Below, in pieces: positions 52,998 through 61,890 of a stretch of 64,000 bases of DNA. The notes beneath the pieces are model-generated. The model saw only the letters and a program-made list of their open reading frames with translations, was not told the DNA's origin and searched no databases. Position 1 is the stretch's first letter; each line of letters begins with the position of its first letter. Both the position numbers and the translations under genes were made by a program. The stretch spans positions 1 through 64,000 of the forward strand of contig CAWHIF010000002.1 of NCBI GenBank assembly GCA_963829235.1, given 5' to 3'. Source of the stretch: Bog-756 sp963829235. GTDB lineage: Bacteria; Actinomycetota; Acidimicrobiia; Acidimicrobiales; RAAP-2.

Positions 52998-54008
52998 ATG
53001 AACGGCGAGCCGACCAAGGGCATCGAGGACATCGTGCGGCGGAATGTTGCCGCCCTGAGGTCCAAGGCCAACCTGACCCAGCAGGGGCTGGCCGACGAAA
53101 TGCTGCTCCGCGGCATCGCCTGGACCCGCGAGACAGTGGCCCAGGTGGAGACGACCAACCGCAGACTCGGCTTCACCGAGGCCATCGTGGTGGCCGCGTG
53201 CCTCGATGTCCCCGTGGCCCGGCTCACCGCCACCGGAGCGGCCACCGTGGCCGTGGGCGAGAGCGAGTGGACGGCTGCGTACCTCGGAGCCGCCATCGCC
53301 GGAACCACCGGCGACATCTTCCCCCCGGAGAGCTACGCCTCCCCCTCGGCCAGAACGCCGCAACCACCCGAGGCCGCCGAGCCGCCGGTGCGGGTGGCCG
53401 CTCCCGAAGAGGTACCGGACCGACGCCGTGGCCCCGGCGAGCGACGGGTCGCGGCGGAGTCCGAATCCGACCAGCAGGGTCGGCGCGCCACGGACAGGCC
53501 GGTGCCCCAGGCCCCGCAGAAGGCGGCCGAGCGCATCGAACGGCGGCTGAGACTGCGGGTGACGGCCAGCGACGTCGACGCCGCCGCCCAACAGCTCTGG
53601 TCGCGGAGCCTCGACGCCGAGCGCGAGCGCCGGGTGTCCGACCGGCATGCGCTGACCGGCGGCTCGCTGAAGACGATCCGAGGTCACGTCTCACGCGATC
53701 TCGACCGGGAGATCGCCTACGAGATGGAACGGAGTCCCGAACGGGACGAGCCGCAACCGGCGCGGCCCGGAGCGATGAGCACGGACGAGGCGACGTGGGA
53801 AGCCACCCGGCTCAACATCGTGCTGGCCAACAAGGGCTACAGCGACAGTGACGTCACCAGGTGGTGGAATTTCACCCGGCACGCCGAACTCGACGACCAG
53901 ACCATCGCCGAAGCCTGGAAGGCCGGGGAGTACGCCGCGGTGAGCCGCCTGATCGAGTCACTGCCCGACAAACACGGCGCCGCCAACGCCGTCTTCTTCG
54001 AGGAGTAA
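52998..54008 (+). CDS. XRE-type HTH regulator with a long tail
   Basis: A 336-residue protein with an N-terminal XRE helix-turn-helix: VRRNVAALRSKANLTQQGLA then WTRETVAQVETTNRRLGFTE and a start of the third helix, about residues 8-65. The middle (residues 110-180) is a disordered Pro/Arg-rich linker. A C-terminal helical domain ends with VLANKGYSDSDVTRWWNFTR and a LDDQTIAEAWKAGEYAAVSR segment. The ATG at 52998 is preferred because it removes an unlikely basic N-terminal extension. Targets are unknown, although it lies directly before the GH3 gene on the same strand. Confidence 0.75.
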   Translation: MNGEPTKGIEDIVRRNVAALRSKANLTQQGLADEMLLRGIAWTRETVAQVETTNRRLGFTEAIVVAACLDVPVARLTATGAATVAVGESEWTAAYLGAAIAGTTGDIFPPESYASPSARTPQPPEAAEPPVRVAAPEEVPDRRRGPGERRVAAESESDQQGRRATDRPVPQAPQKAAERIERRLRLRVTASDVDAAAQQLWSRSLDAERERRVSDRHALTGGSLKTIRGHVSRDLDREIAYEMERSPERDEPQPARPGAMSTDEATWEATRLNIVLANKGYSDSDVTRWWNFTRHAELDDQTIAEAWKAGEYAAVSRLIESLPDKHGAANAVFFEE

Positions 54009-54059
54009 GCCGAACCGGTCACGATTCGCACCGGCCCGCCGTCCTGTGAGAATGGGCGG

Positions 54060-56258
54060 ATGGACATCGAACGATCGAGCGACAGTGCGAACCGGACGGG
54101 ACCGCGGGCCCGCGACATCGTGGCCGGGATGACCGCCGACGAGAAGCTCTGGTGCCTGGACGGAGATGCCCCGTTCTGGGCCGGCCTGGGATACCTCTCG
54201 GAGTCCGGCTACCACAAGAGCCCGTTCCGCGGCGCCGCGGTGGAGCGGCTCGGGCTGCAGGGCTTCGCCTTCTCCGACGGCCCACGCGGAGTGGTCGTCG
54301 ACCAGGCGACCTGCTTCCCGGTCAGCATGGCCCGGGGTGCGACCTGGGACGTCGACCTCGAGGAGCGCATCGGGGCCGCCATCGGTGAGGAACTACGCGC
54401 CGTGGGCGCCGATCTCTACGGTGGGGTGTGCGTGAACGTCCTCCGGCATCCGGCGTGGGGACGGGCCCAGGAGACCTACGGCGAGGACCCGCACCACGTG
54501 GGCGAGATGGGTGCCGCCCTCACCCGGGGCGTGCAGCGCCACGCCATGGCCTGCGTCAAGCACCTCGCCTGCAACTCGATGGAGAATGCCCGCTTCACCG
54601 TGGACATCACCGTCGACGAGGTGGCCCTCCACGAGGTGTACCTCCCCCAATTCAGACGCATCGTCGGCGAGGGTGTGGCCGCGGTGATGAGTGCGTACAA
54701 CAGCGTCAACGGTGAATGGTGCGGCCAGAACCGCTCCTTGCTGACCGACGTGCTCCGTGCCGAATGGGGATTCGAGGGCTTCGTGATCAGCGACTGGATA
54801 CTCGGCCTCCGCGACGCGGGACGGTCACTGCACGCCGGTCTCGACGTGGAGATGCCGTACCGGATGATCAGGGCCGGGCATCTCCGTGACGACCTCGACC
54901 GCGGCGAAGCCAGCTGGGACGAGGTCGACCAGGCCGTCGAGCGGGTGGTGGCGGCCCAGCTACGGTTCGCCGAGCTCCTCGGGAAGCCGGCGCCGGGACG
55001 GGACGTGCTGGCCAACGAGGCCCATCGATCGCTGGCCCGGGAGGCGGCGGCAAAATCCGTGGTGCTCCTGCGGAACGAGCCGGTCGACGGAGTCCCGCTG
55101 CTGCCGTTGGAGCTCCAACCGGGTGGGTCGGTCGCCCTCATCGGCGTACTGGCCGGCGCCGTCAACCTGGGTGACGGCGGATCGAGCGACGTCTGGGCCC
55201 CACAGGTGGTGACGGTGGCAGAAGGGCTGGCTTCGGCGCTGCCCGCCGGTGCCGTCAGCCTGGACGACGGATCCGACCTCGACGCGGCCGCCGCGCTGGG
55301 CGCCTCCTCCGACATCGCGGTGGTGGTCGTGGGCTACACCCGGGCCGACGAGGGCGAGTACATCGGTGAGTTCGCCACGGCGCACCTGGCCCACCTGTTC
55401 CCCGGTGACGACGATCCGGCGCTGGTCGAGCGGTTCAACGAGAGCATCGCCGACGAGCGCACCATCGAGCCTCCCGACCACGCCGCGCCCAGCGCCGCGG
55501 CCGGCGGGTTCGCGGTGGGGGGTGACCGCAGTTCCCTGCACCTCCATGATCACGATGTAGCCCTGATCCGGGCGGTGTCGGCGGCCAACCCGCGTACCGT
55601 GGTGGCCGTGGTGGCCGGCAGCGCGGTGGTGATCTCGGAGTGGGACGACTCCGTCCCGGCCATCGTGCAGTCGTGGTACTCGGGAATGGAAGGGGGCCAC
55701 GGCCTGGCCGACGTACTGCTCGGGGCCGTCGACGCCTCCGGACGGCTCCCGTTCTCGGTCCCGAGGCTGGCCTCCGATCTTCCGGCGTTCGACGCCGCAG
55801 CCGAGTCGTTCGTCTACGACGCCTGGCACGGGTACTGGTACCTGGACCGCAACGGCACCGCTCCCGCCTATCCATTCGGTTTCGGACTCAGCTACACGAC
55901 GTTCGCCCTCACGTCGGCTGAAGCCGCGTCGGACGGTTCCGGGTTTCGGGTCCGGGCGTCGGTCAGGAATTCCGGTCCGCGTGCGGGAACCGATGTCGTC
56001 CAGGTCTATGCCCATCGACGGGGATCGAACCGTCCGGCCCGCCTGGTGGGCTTCGGGCGCTTCGAGCTCGGGGCGGGAGAAGATGCCACGCTCGACGTGG
56101 TCGTGGCCCCGGAGGCCCTGGCCGAGCGCGATGTCGATGCCCATGCAATGGTGGTCCGCCCGGGCACCTACCTCGTGCGGGTGGCCCGCAGTGCAACCGA
56201 CGACGGTATCGAGGTCGAGGTACCCGTCGGCCGGCTCGACGGGGTCGTCCCTCCGTGA
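54060..56258 (+). CDS. GH3 family beta-glucosidase
   Basis: A 732-residue glycoside hydrolase of family 3. The N-terminal TIM-barrel domain has GFAFSDGPRGV, NVLRHPAWGRAQETYGEDPH and the KHLACNSMENAR motif, then VMSAYNSVNGEWCGQNR. The nucleophilic Asp lies in GFVISDWILGLRDAG. The second domain follows with ASKSVVLLRNE-like AAAKSVVLLRNEPVDG, then an FnIII-like domain with a typical YPFGFGLSYTTFALT motif. No signal peptide is present, so it is probably cytoplasmic. It is the second plus-strand gene after the XRE regulator and overlaps the kinase gene by four bases. Confidence 0.92.
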   Translation: MDIERSSDSANRTGPRARDIVAGMTADEKLWCLDGDAPFWAGLGYLSESGYHKSPFRGAAVERLGLQGFAFSDGPRGVVVDQATCFPVSMARGATWDVDLEERIGAAIGEELRAVGADLYGGVCVNVLRHPAWGRAQETYGEDPHHVGEMGAALTRGVQRHAMACVKHLACNSMENARFTVDITVDEVALHEVYLPQFRRIVGEGVAAVMSAYNSVNGEWCGQNRSLLTDVLRAEWGFEGFVISDWILGLRDAGRSLHAGLDVEMPYRMIRAGHLRDDLDRGEASWDEVDQAVERVVAAQLRFAELLGKPAPGRDVLANEAHRSLAREAAAKSVVLLRNEPVDGVPLLPLELQPGGSVALIGVLAGAVNLGDGGSSDVWAPQVVTVAEGLASALPAGAVSLDDGSDLDAAAALGASSDIAVVVVGYTRADEGEYIGEFATAHLAHLFPGDDDPALVERFNESIADERTIEPPDHAAPSAAAGGFAVGGDRSSLHLHDHDVALIRAVSAANPRTVVAVVAGSAVVISEWDDSVPAIVQSWYSGMEGGHGLADVLLGAVDASGRLPFSVPRLASDLPAFDAAAESFVYDAWHGYWYLDRNGTAPAYPFGFGLSYTTFALTSAEAASDGSGFRVRASVRNSGPRAGTDVVQVYAHRRGSNRPARLVGFGRFELGAGEDATLDVVVAPEALAERDVDAHAMVVRPGTYLVRVARSATDDGIEVEVPVGRLDGVVPP

Positions 56259-56818
56259 GCGGTCCTCACCAGGCCGAGGCGGGAAAGCCCATGCTGGTCG
56301 TCGTCACCGGCGTGCCCGGGACCGGCAAGTCATCGGTGGCCGAGGTGGCGGCCGGCCTGTCCCAGGCCTCGGTGCTCGGTCACGACTGGGCCATGAGTGC
56401 GCTCCGCCCCTACCCCGGGTTGCAGCGTGAGCTCGACCAGATGGAACCCTCGGGGCATCGAACCGTCGGCTGGGCCATCATGGCCGCCCTGGCCAGGGAG
56501 CAGCTGCGGAACGGTCGGTCGGTCGTGCTCGACGGCGTGGCCCGGGCGCCCGAGGTCGCCATGTGTCGGGAGGCGGCCCGAAGCGAATCGGGGCGCACGG
56601 TCGTGATCACCACCCGATGTTCGGATCGTGCCCTCCACCGGTCACGGATCGAGGGCCGGCGACGGCTCATACCCGACTGGTACGAGCTGGACTGGGAGCA
56701 CGTGGAGAAGGCGCTGGCCCAGTGGGAGCCGCCGGACGGGGCCGACCTGTGCCTGGATGCGGCCGACCCGTGGCAGGGCAACGTCGCCCGGGTACGAGAG
56801 CTGCTCCGCTCACCATGA
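56255..56818 (+). CDS. P-loop kinase (AAA_33 type)
   Basis: A 187-residue P-loop protein with Walker A VVVTGVPGTGKSSVAEVAAG and a short lid region with basic residues (RSRIEGRRRLIPDWYELDWE). The family includes small-molecule and antibiotic phosphotransferases such as chloramphenicol phosphotransferase-like kinases. The GTG start overlaps the GH3 stop, and its own stop overlaps the methyltransferase start, so it is part of an operon with both. The substrate is unknown. Confidence 0.82.
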   Translation: MSGPHQAEAGKPMLVVVTGVPGTGKSSVAEVAAGLSQASVLGHDWAMSALRPYPGLQRELDQMEPSGHRTVGWAIMAALAREQLRNGRSVVLDGVARAPEVAMCREAARSESGRTVVITTRCSDRALHRSRIEGRRRLIPDWYELDWEHVEKALAQWEPPDGADLCLDAADPWQGNVARVRELLRSP

Positions 56819-57588
56819 CGACGCTCGACGGGTGGGATCCCGAGCAGTACAACCGGTTTGCCGCAGAGCGTGAGGAGCCCTTCTGGGATCTCGTCCGGCT
56901 CCTCGCCCCCGTCACGTCGGCCAGGCTCGCCGACCTCGGTTGTGGCGACGGACGGTTGACGTCCGTGCTGCACACGAGCCTCGGTGCTGCGGAGACCGTC
57001 GGGGTGGACGCCTCTCCGGCGATGATCGCTTCGGCCGCCGCCCGTTCTTCCGAGCACGTCTCGTTCGAGCTCGCCGACATCGGCACGTGGGCACAGCCGG
57101 ACCACTACGACATCGTCTTCGCCAACGCATCGCTCCAGTGGGTTCCCGACCACCGGAGAGTGCTCGGCTCCTGGACCGGGTCCCTCCGGCCGGGTGGCCA
57201 GCTCGCAGTCCAGGTCCCGGCCAACGCCGACCACCCCGCCCATCTGGTGGCGGCCGAGGTGGCCGCCGAGCTTCTGGCCGAGCCCCCGCCCGACCCGGTG
57301 GCGCAGAACGTCCTGGCGCCCGAGGTGTATGCGGTGCTGCTCGATGAGCTCGGATTCGCCCACCAGCAGGTTCGCCTGCAGGTCTATCTCCACCACCTGT
57401 CCTCGACCGCGGCGGTCGTCGAGTGGGTCAAGGGGACCACACTGACCCGGTTCAAAGAGCCGCTCGGCCCCGAGGGATGGCTGCGGTTCGTCGACCTCTA
57501 CCGGCAACGCCTGCTGGCCGTCCTCGGCGACCGGTCGCCCTACGTGTACCCGTTCAAGCGCATCCTCATGTGGGCGCGACGGCCGTGA
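56815..57588 (+). CDS. SAM-dependent methyltransferase (trans-aconitate methyltransferase-like)
   Basis: A 257-residue class I methyltransferase. It begins WDPEQYNRFAAEREEPFWDL, matching the Tam N-terminal signature, with motif I LADLGCGDGRLTSVL, VGVDASPAMIASAA, and a DIVFANASLQWVPDH segment. Tam methylates trans-aconitate and related acids. The ATG overlaps the kinase stop as ATGA. Assignment to trans-aconitate specifically is by resemblance and could instead be another carboxylic acid. Confidence 0.85.
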   Translation: MTTLDGWDPEQYNRFAAEREEPFWDLVRLLAPVTSARLADLGCGDGRLTSVLHTSLGAAETVGVDASPAMIASAAARSSEHVSFELADIGTWAQPDHYDIVFANASLQWVPDHRRVLGSWTGSLRPGGQLAVQVPANADHPAHLVAAEVAAELLAEPPPDPVAQNVLAPEVYAVLLDELGFAHQQVRLQVYLHHLSSTAAVVEWVKGTTLTRFKEPLGPEGWLRFVDLYRQRLLAVLGDRSPYVYPFKRILMWARRP

Positions 57589-57644
57589 CGTGGACGGGGC
57601 CAGATGACCCGGGCCGGCGTGCACCCGCTGGTAGCGTGCGGCCG

Positions 57645-59024
57645 GTGCCGCCTCCCTCCCCAACCACCGGTCGGAGCCGGCCGGCGCCACGGCGGCTTTC
57701 GGCGGTTTCGGTGGTCTCGGTGCTCAAACGAGCGTTCCTCGCCGTGACCGTGCTGCTTCCCCTGCTCGGTGCGGGGGTCACCATCGCCGCCCGACCGGCG
57801 GCGGCGGCGGCGACAGAGGAGCAGGCCATCGTCGACTTCGCCGCCTCGCAAGCCGGTGCGCCCTACTGTTTCGGTGGCGGCGGTATCCACGGACCGAGCG
57901 CCTCCACCATCAGTCCCCCCAATCCCGGGTGTGGTGGTGGCGCCAAGGGCTACGACTGCATGAGCCTGGCCCAGTATGCGGTGTACCAGGCGACGGGGAT
58001 CACGTTGCCCGGCAACGGCACGCAACTGGCCGGGGTCGGGACGTTCATCCCGCCGGGGAACCTCCCCTACACCGCCGATCTGCTGCCGGGCGATGTGGTC
58101 TTCTGGGGTGGAACCATCGACCGCTACAACCACTCGGGGATCTATGCCGGGAACGGGGAGGTCTGGGACGCGTTCGACAACGGCTACCCGGTGGCGGAGC
58201 ACTCCTTCTCGTTTCTCGAACACAGCTACAACTACGACGGGGCCATCAGGTACTGGGGCACCCCGCCGCCGTCCCCGGCCGGGCACGGCTACGACCTGGT
58301 CGGCTCCGACGGCGGGGTGTTCGTCTTCGGGGGCGGCTTCTACGGCTCGTTGCCCGGGCTCGGCATCGAGGTGGACGACATCACCGGCATCGTGCCCACG
58401 GCCGCGGACGACGGGTACTGGCTGGTCGGGGCCGACGGCGGGGTGTTCGCCTTCAACGCCCCGTTCGTCAACTCGCTGCCGGGCGTCGGCGTCGACGTCG
58501 ACGACATCGTCGGCATCGTGCCCACCCGCGACGACCAGGGCTACTTTCTCGTGGGCCGGGACGGGGGCGTGTTCAGCTTCAACGCGCCGTTCGAGAACTC
58601 CCTGCCCGGGCTCGGGATCCGCGTCGACGACATCGCCGGCATCGCCGCCACCGCCGACGACCTCGGGTACTGGCTGGTGGGCTCGGACGGATCGGTCTAC
58701 GCCTTCGGGGACGCCGGTTACTTCGGGAACGCCCCCGCCGGTGCGGTGGCCATCACGGCCACCCGTGACGGCGGCGGGTACTGGGTGGTCGGGGCCGACG
58801 GGGCGGTCAGCGCCTTCGGCGACGCCCGCTCCTACGGAGACCTCCCCTCCATCGGGGTGGCGGTGGACGACATCGTGGGCATCGTGGTCTCCCCCGACGG
58901 CCGGGGCTACAACCTGATCGGCAGCGACGGCGGTGTGTTCAGCTTCGGCGACGCCGCCAACCTGGGGTCGCTGCCCGGGCTCGGCGTCCACGTGGACGAC
59001 GTGGTGGGGGCGGTCCCGACCTGA
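57645..59024 (+). CDS. NlpC/P60-type protein with repeated beta-propeller-like segments
   Basis: A 459-residue secreted protein. A signal-peptide-like hydrophobic region (LKRAFLAVTVLLPLLGAGVT, AARPAAAAA) is followed by an NlpC/P60 domain with KGYDCMSLAQYAVYQATGI carrying the catalytic Cys and a RYNHSGIYAGNGEVWDAF region carrying the His. The C-terminal half consists of about six repeats of the form VGSDGGVFVFGGGFYGSLPG with intervening VDDITGIVPTAADDGYWL. The repeats probably form a propeller-like wall- or carbohydrate-binding domain. The role is likely peptidoglycan remodelling. The start is a GTG at 57645. Confidence 0.85.
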   Translation: MPPPSPTTGRSRPAPRRLSAVSVVSVLKRAFLAVTVLLPLLGAGVTIAARPAAAAATEEQAIVDFAASQAGAPYCFGGGGIHGPSASTISPPNPGCGGGAKGYDCMSLAQYAVYQATGITLPGNGTQLAGVGTFIPPGNLPYTADLLPGDVVFWGGTIDRYNHSGIYAGNGEVWDAFDNGYPVAEHSFSFLEHSYNYDGAIRYWGTPPPSPAGHGYDLVGSDGGVFVFGGGFYGSLPGLGIEVDDITGIVPTAADDGYWLVGADGGVFAFNAPFVNSLPGVGVDVDDIVGIVPTRDDQGYFLVGRDGGVFSFNAPFENSLPGLGIRVDDIAGIAATADDLGYWLVGSDGSVYAFGDAGYFGNAPAGAVAITATRDGGGYWVVGADGAVSAFGDARSYGDLPSIGVAVDDIVGIVVSPDGRGYNLIGSDGGVFSFGDAANLGSLPGLGVHVDDVVGAVPT

Positions 59025-59079
59025 GCCGGGCCGGCGGTCGGGCCGGGTCCGGCAGCCGACCGGGTCGGGCCGGGTCGAG

Positions 59080-60486
59080 TCAGCCGACCGGGGCCGACCG
59101 GGACGAGAGGGGCACCGGTCGGGCGAGGCTCCAGCTGAAGGTCTTCGGAATGTCGTCCATCGCCACCGTCGTGGACAGATCGGCCACCGTGGGCCCGACA
59201 CGGTCGGCCACCGCCTGCAGCTGATCGGCGTCGAATCCGAAGACCCCGACGGCATTGAGGCCGAGCATCCTACGGATGTCCTCTTCGGGCATCCCACCGA
59301 ACACCTGGCGCAGGATCAGCCGGTGGACGGGTGCCGCCCCTTCGAGGTGGGGGTAGTCGGCGCCCCACATCAGGCGGTCGATGCCGATCTCATGTCGCAT
59401 CTCGGCCTCCTGGCGCTTCATCAACGACCCGCCGAGGAACACGTGCCGCTCGAAGTACTCCGACGGGCGCAGTTCGAGGTAGGAGCGCACGGGCGCACCG
59501 CCGTGGGTGTCGAAGAACGACTCCATGTCCCGGATGAGGGACGGCAGCCACTGAACGCCGTTCTCCGTCACGACCACTTTGAGGTTCGGGTGGCGATCGA
59601 AGACACCGCCGAAGATCATGAACCAGAGAGGGCGCCGGGTGAAGACGAACACCTCGTAGAGCCCGAGAAATCCGCCGTGCTTTTCGTCGTAGAGCTGTTT
59701 GGCGTCGGTGGCCGTGCCGGACGCGCCGGTGTGGAGGTTCACCACGAAGTCGTGCTCCTCGCAGGCACTCCAGAACGGCTCGTAGTACTCGTCGGCGTAG
59801 CCCGGAAGGCCCGACTTGATCGACATGGCCGGAAGCATCACCCCGCCGAAGATGCCCGCCGAGCGAGCCCAGGCGACCTCCTCCACGGCCCGGTCCATGT
59901 CGTGGAAGTCGATGGGGATGCATGCGGCCCTCCGGCCGGGTGCGGCGGCACAGAACTCGGCCAACCAGCGGTTGTACGCGTGGATCGCCGGCCAGACCGG
60001 TTCGAGGCTCTTGCTCGTCTGGCTGCCCAGGTACATCGCCGGAGACAGGCCTCCCGCCAGTACCGGACCGGGGAAGGCCACCTCGGCGTGGATCCCCTGC
60101 TCCTCGAGTACGGCCAGCCGCCGACCGCCGGCGTCGGAGGCGAACACCCAATCGGAGCTGTAGTTGGCCAACCAGTCGGCTGCGGCCGCGGTGTCGACCC
60201 CCATGCCGGCCAGGCGCCGGGCGGCCACGGCCCGGACGACGTCCGATTCGTCGATCTCCCCCGGGTCGACCCCGCCGAACATGGGGATGGCCACGGATGA
60301 AAGATCACCGAAGGCGGCGACTGCCTGGCGGTGGGCCGGATCGACATAGGACAGGAATTCGTCCAGGTCGGCCGGTGCCGCGTGGGCATCGGCCGACACG
60401 ACGACATAGTTCCTTCCCGTACGGAGCCCTCCGTCTCCATCGGTCAAGGCGACCGCCTCCCCCGGCGCAGGTGCGCCACCATTCAT
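59080..60486 (-). CDS. amidohydrolase-2 family metal-dependent hydrolase
   Basis: A 468-residue protein with VVVSADAHAAPADLDEFLSY at the start (Asp-x-His metal site), FVVNLHTGASG in the middle, VVVTENGVQWLPSLIRDME, and an IDRLMWGADYPHLEG C-terminal Asp-containing motif of the PF04909 family. Related enzymes decarboxylate or hydrolyse aromatic or cyclic acids. The ATG at 60486 gives a typical start; upstream ATGs at 60534 and 60621 are in frame but lie in low-quality sequence. Divergent from the VOC gene, with which it may share a regulatory region. Confidence 0.85.
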   Translation of the reverse strand: MNGGAPAPGEAVALTDGDGGLRTGRNYVVVSADAHAAPADLDEFLSYVDPAHRQAVAAFGDLSSVAIPMFGGVDPGEIDESDVVRAVAARRLAGMGVDTAAAADWLANYSSDWVFASDAGGRRLAVLEEQGIHAEVAFPGPVLAGGLSPAMYLGSQTSKSLEPVWPAIHAYNRWLAEFCAAAPGRRAACIPIDFHDMDRAVEEVAWARSAGIFGGVMLPAMSIKSGLPGYADEYYEPFWSACEEHDFVVNLHTGASGTATDAKQLYDEKHGGFLGLYEVFVFTRRPLWFMIFGGVFDRHPNLKVVVTENGVQWLPSLIRDMESFFDTHGGAPVRSYLELRPSEYFERHVFLGGSLMKRQEAEMRHEIGIDRLMWGADYPHLEGAAPVHRLILRQVFGGMPEEDIRRMLGLNAVGVFGFDADQLQAVADRVGPTVADLSTTVAMDDIPKTFSWSLARPVPLSSRSAPVG

Positions 60487-60609
60487 CGGATGTGCGAACA
60501 CTACCCGGCGCCATTCCCGACCGCTGGCCGACATTCGGGCGCCGTCGGGCGAGACCACCCGTTCTGCCGTAGCGGCCTGGATTAGAGTCGTCCATCTGGA
60601 GGAAGGGCC

Positions 60610-61110
60610 ATGACCGAGCACGGAGCCGACGTCGATCGCAGCGGAGAGTGGGCTCGGCTACGCGAGCGCCACCTCGAGCCCTCCGACCGGCGACCGGCGT
60701 CTTCGGCCCGCGGCCTGCATCATTTCGCACTCCTGTCCGGTGACGTCGAGCGGACCATCGCCTTCTACCAGGGCGTGCTCGAATTTCCGCTGACCGAGCT
60801 GTTCGAGAACCGCGACTACCGCGGTTCGACCCACTTCTTCTTCGACGTCGGCAACGGGAACCTCCTCGCCTTCTTCGACTTCCCCGGTCTCGACCTGGGC
60901 GGGTACGAGGAGGTCCTCGGTGGTCTGCACCACATCGCCATCTCGGTCACCGAGGAGCGATGGGAGCATCTGCGATCCAAGCTCGACGCGGCCGGTGTGT
61001 CAACCACCAACCTCAGCGGATCGTCGCTCTATTTCAGCGGACCCGACGGTGAGCGACTCGAGCTCATCAAGGACCCGCTGCTCGAGATGTACGGATCGAA
61101 GATGGCCTGA
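60610..61110 (+). CDS. VOC family (glyoxalase/dioxygenase-like) protein
   Basis: A 166-residue protein of the vicinal oxygen chelate fold with two beta-alpha-beta-beta-beta modules: GLHHFALLSGDVERTIAFYQ (metal His) and GLHHIAISVTEERWEHLRSK (second metal His), with LYFSGPDGERLELIKDP (Glu) at the end. The ATG at 60610 follows GGAGGAAGG. Substrate is not known; pairing with the divergent amidohydrolase suggests a shared aromatic or cyclic-acid pathway. Confidence 0.88.
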   Translation: MTEHGADVDRSGEWARLRERHLEPSDRRPASSARGLHHFALLSGDVERTIAFYQGVLEFPLTELFENRDYRGSTHFFFDVGNGNLLAFFDFPGLDLGGYEEVLGGLHHIAISVTEERWEHLRSKLDAAGVSTTNLSGSSLYFSGPDGERLELIKDPLLEMYGSKMA

Positions 61111-61257
61111 CGGACCGCCAGGTCTCACGGCCCGGCAGGTCCGACTGACCGGCAGGCGCGACTGGATCCCGCAGGCTCCCCGACCGGGGCCCGACTCATC
61201 GACAGATCCGACTTCTCGGCGGCGGCACCTGACCGGGGGCACGCCTGATCGCTCAAG

Positions 61258-61860
61258 GTGCCCAACGGCCGGGTCGATGCAAGACACATGGCCCAAGCCC
61301 TGACCGCCGAGCCGGGTTCGCCTCCCCTGGGGCGAGACCACCGGCCCCGGAGCAGGCTGGTCGACCACACGCTGTTCTCCGACCGACTGCAGCGAGCCGT
61401 CCACCGGAACGCCGGAGTCCCCGGAGGTCTCGCCGTTCTGGCGGTGGCGCCCGACCCTCGCACCTTCGCCTACAACGACGACACATCGGCGAAGCGGGCT
61501 GAAGTCTCCCTGGTCACCGCGGGGCGCCTGGTGGGTTGCCTCCACTACTCGGCCTTCGTGACACGGGTGGCCGGTGACGAGTTCGTGGTCCTGGCCGAGG
61601 GAATCGGCGGTGTGGAACAAGCCGTCGCTCTGGCCGAACAGGTGCTGGCCGCCATCCGTCGGCCCGAGATGACGGGGAACGAGACGCCGGTCACGGCCAG
61701 CATCGGTATCGCCTTCCAGGTGCCGGGTGCGACATCGGAGCAGCTCCAGAACAACGCCACCGTGGCCATGTACTCGGCCCGGAGCGGAGGAGGGGACCGG
61801 TGCCAGCTCTATGAGGAGCGGACACAGGAAACCGCCCGTGTCGTCACGGGTGTCGGTTGA
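61258..61860 (+). CDS. degenerate GGDEF-domain protein
   Basis: A 200-residue protein whose second half matches the diguanylate cyclase fold: FVTRVAGDEFVVLAEGIGGV, then EQAVALAEQVLAAIRRPEM and PVTASIGIAFQVPGATSEQL. The signature GG(D/E)EF is AGDEF here, and the metal- and GTP-binding N-terminal region is shortened and divergent, so the protein is probably inactive as a cyclase but may bind a nucleotide. The start is a GTG at 61258 or an ATG at 61288. No membrane region or sensor domain is present. Confidence 0.65.
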   Translation: MPNGRVDARHMAQALTAEPGSPPLGRDHRPRSRLVDHTLFSDRLQRAVHRNAGVPGGLAVLAVAPDPRTFAYNDDTSAKRAEVSLVTAGRLVGCLHYSAFVTRVAGDEFVVLAEGIGGVEQAVALAEQVLAAIRRPEMTGNETPVTASIGIAFQVPGATSEQLQNNATVAMYSARSGGGDRCQLYEERTQETARVVTGVG

Positions 61861-61890
61861 CACCGCGAGGCGAACGGCCGACCGTCATCG

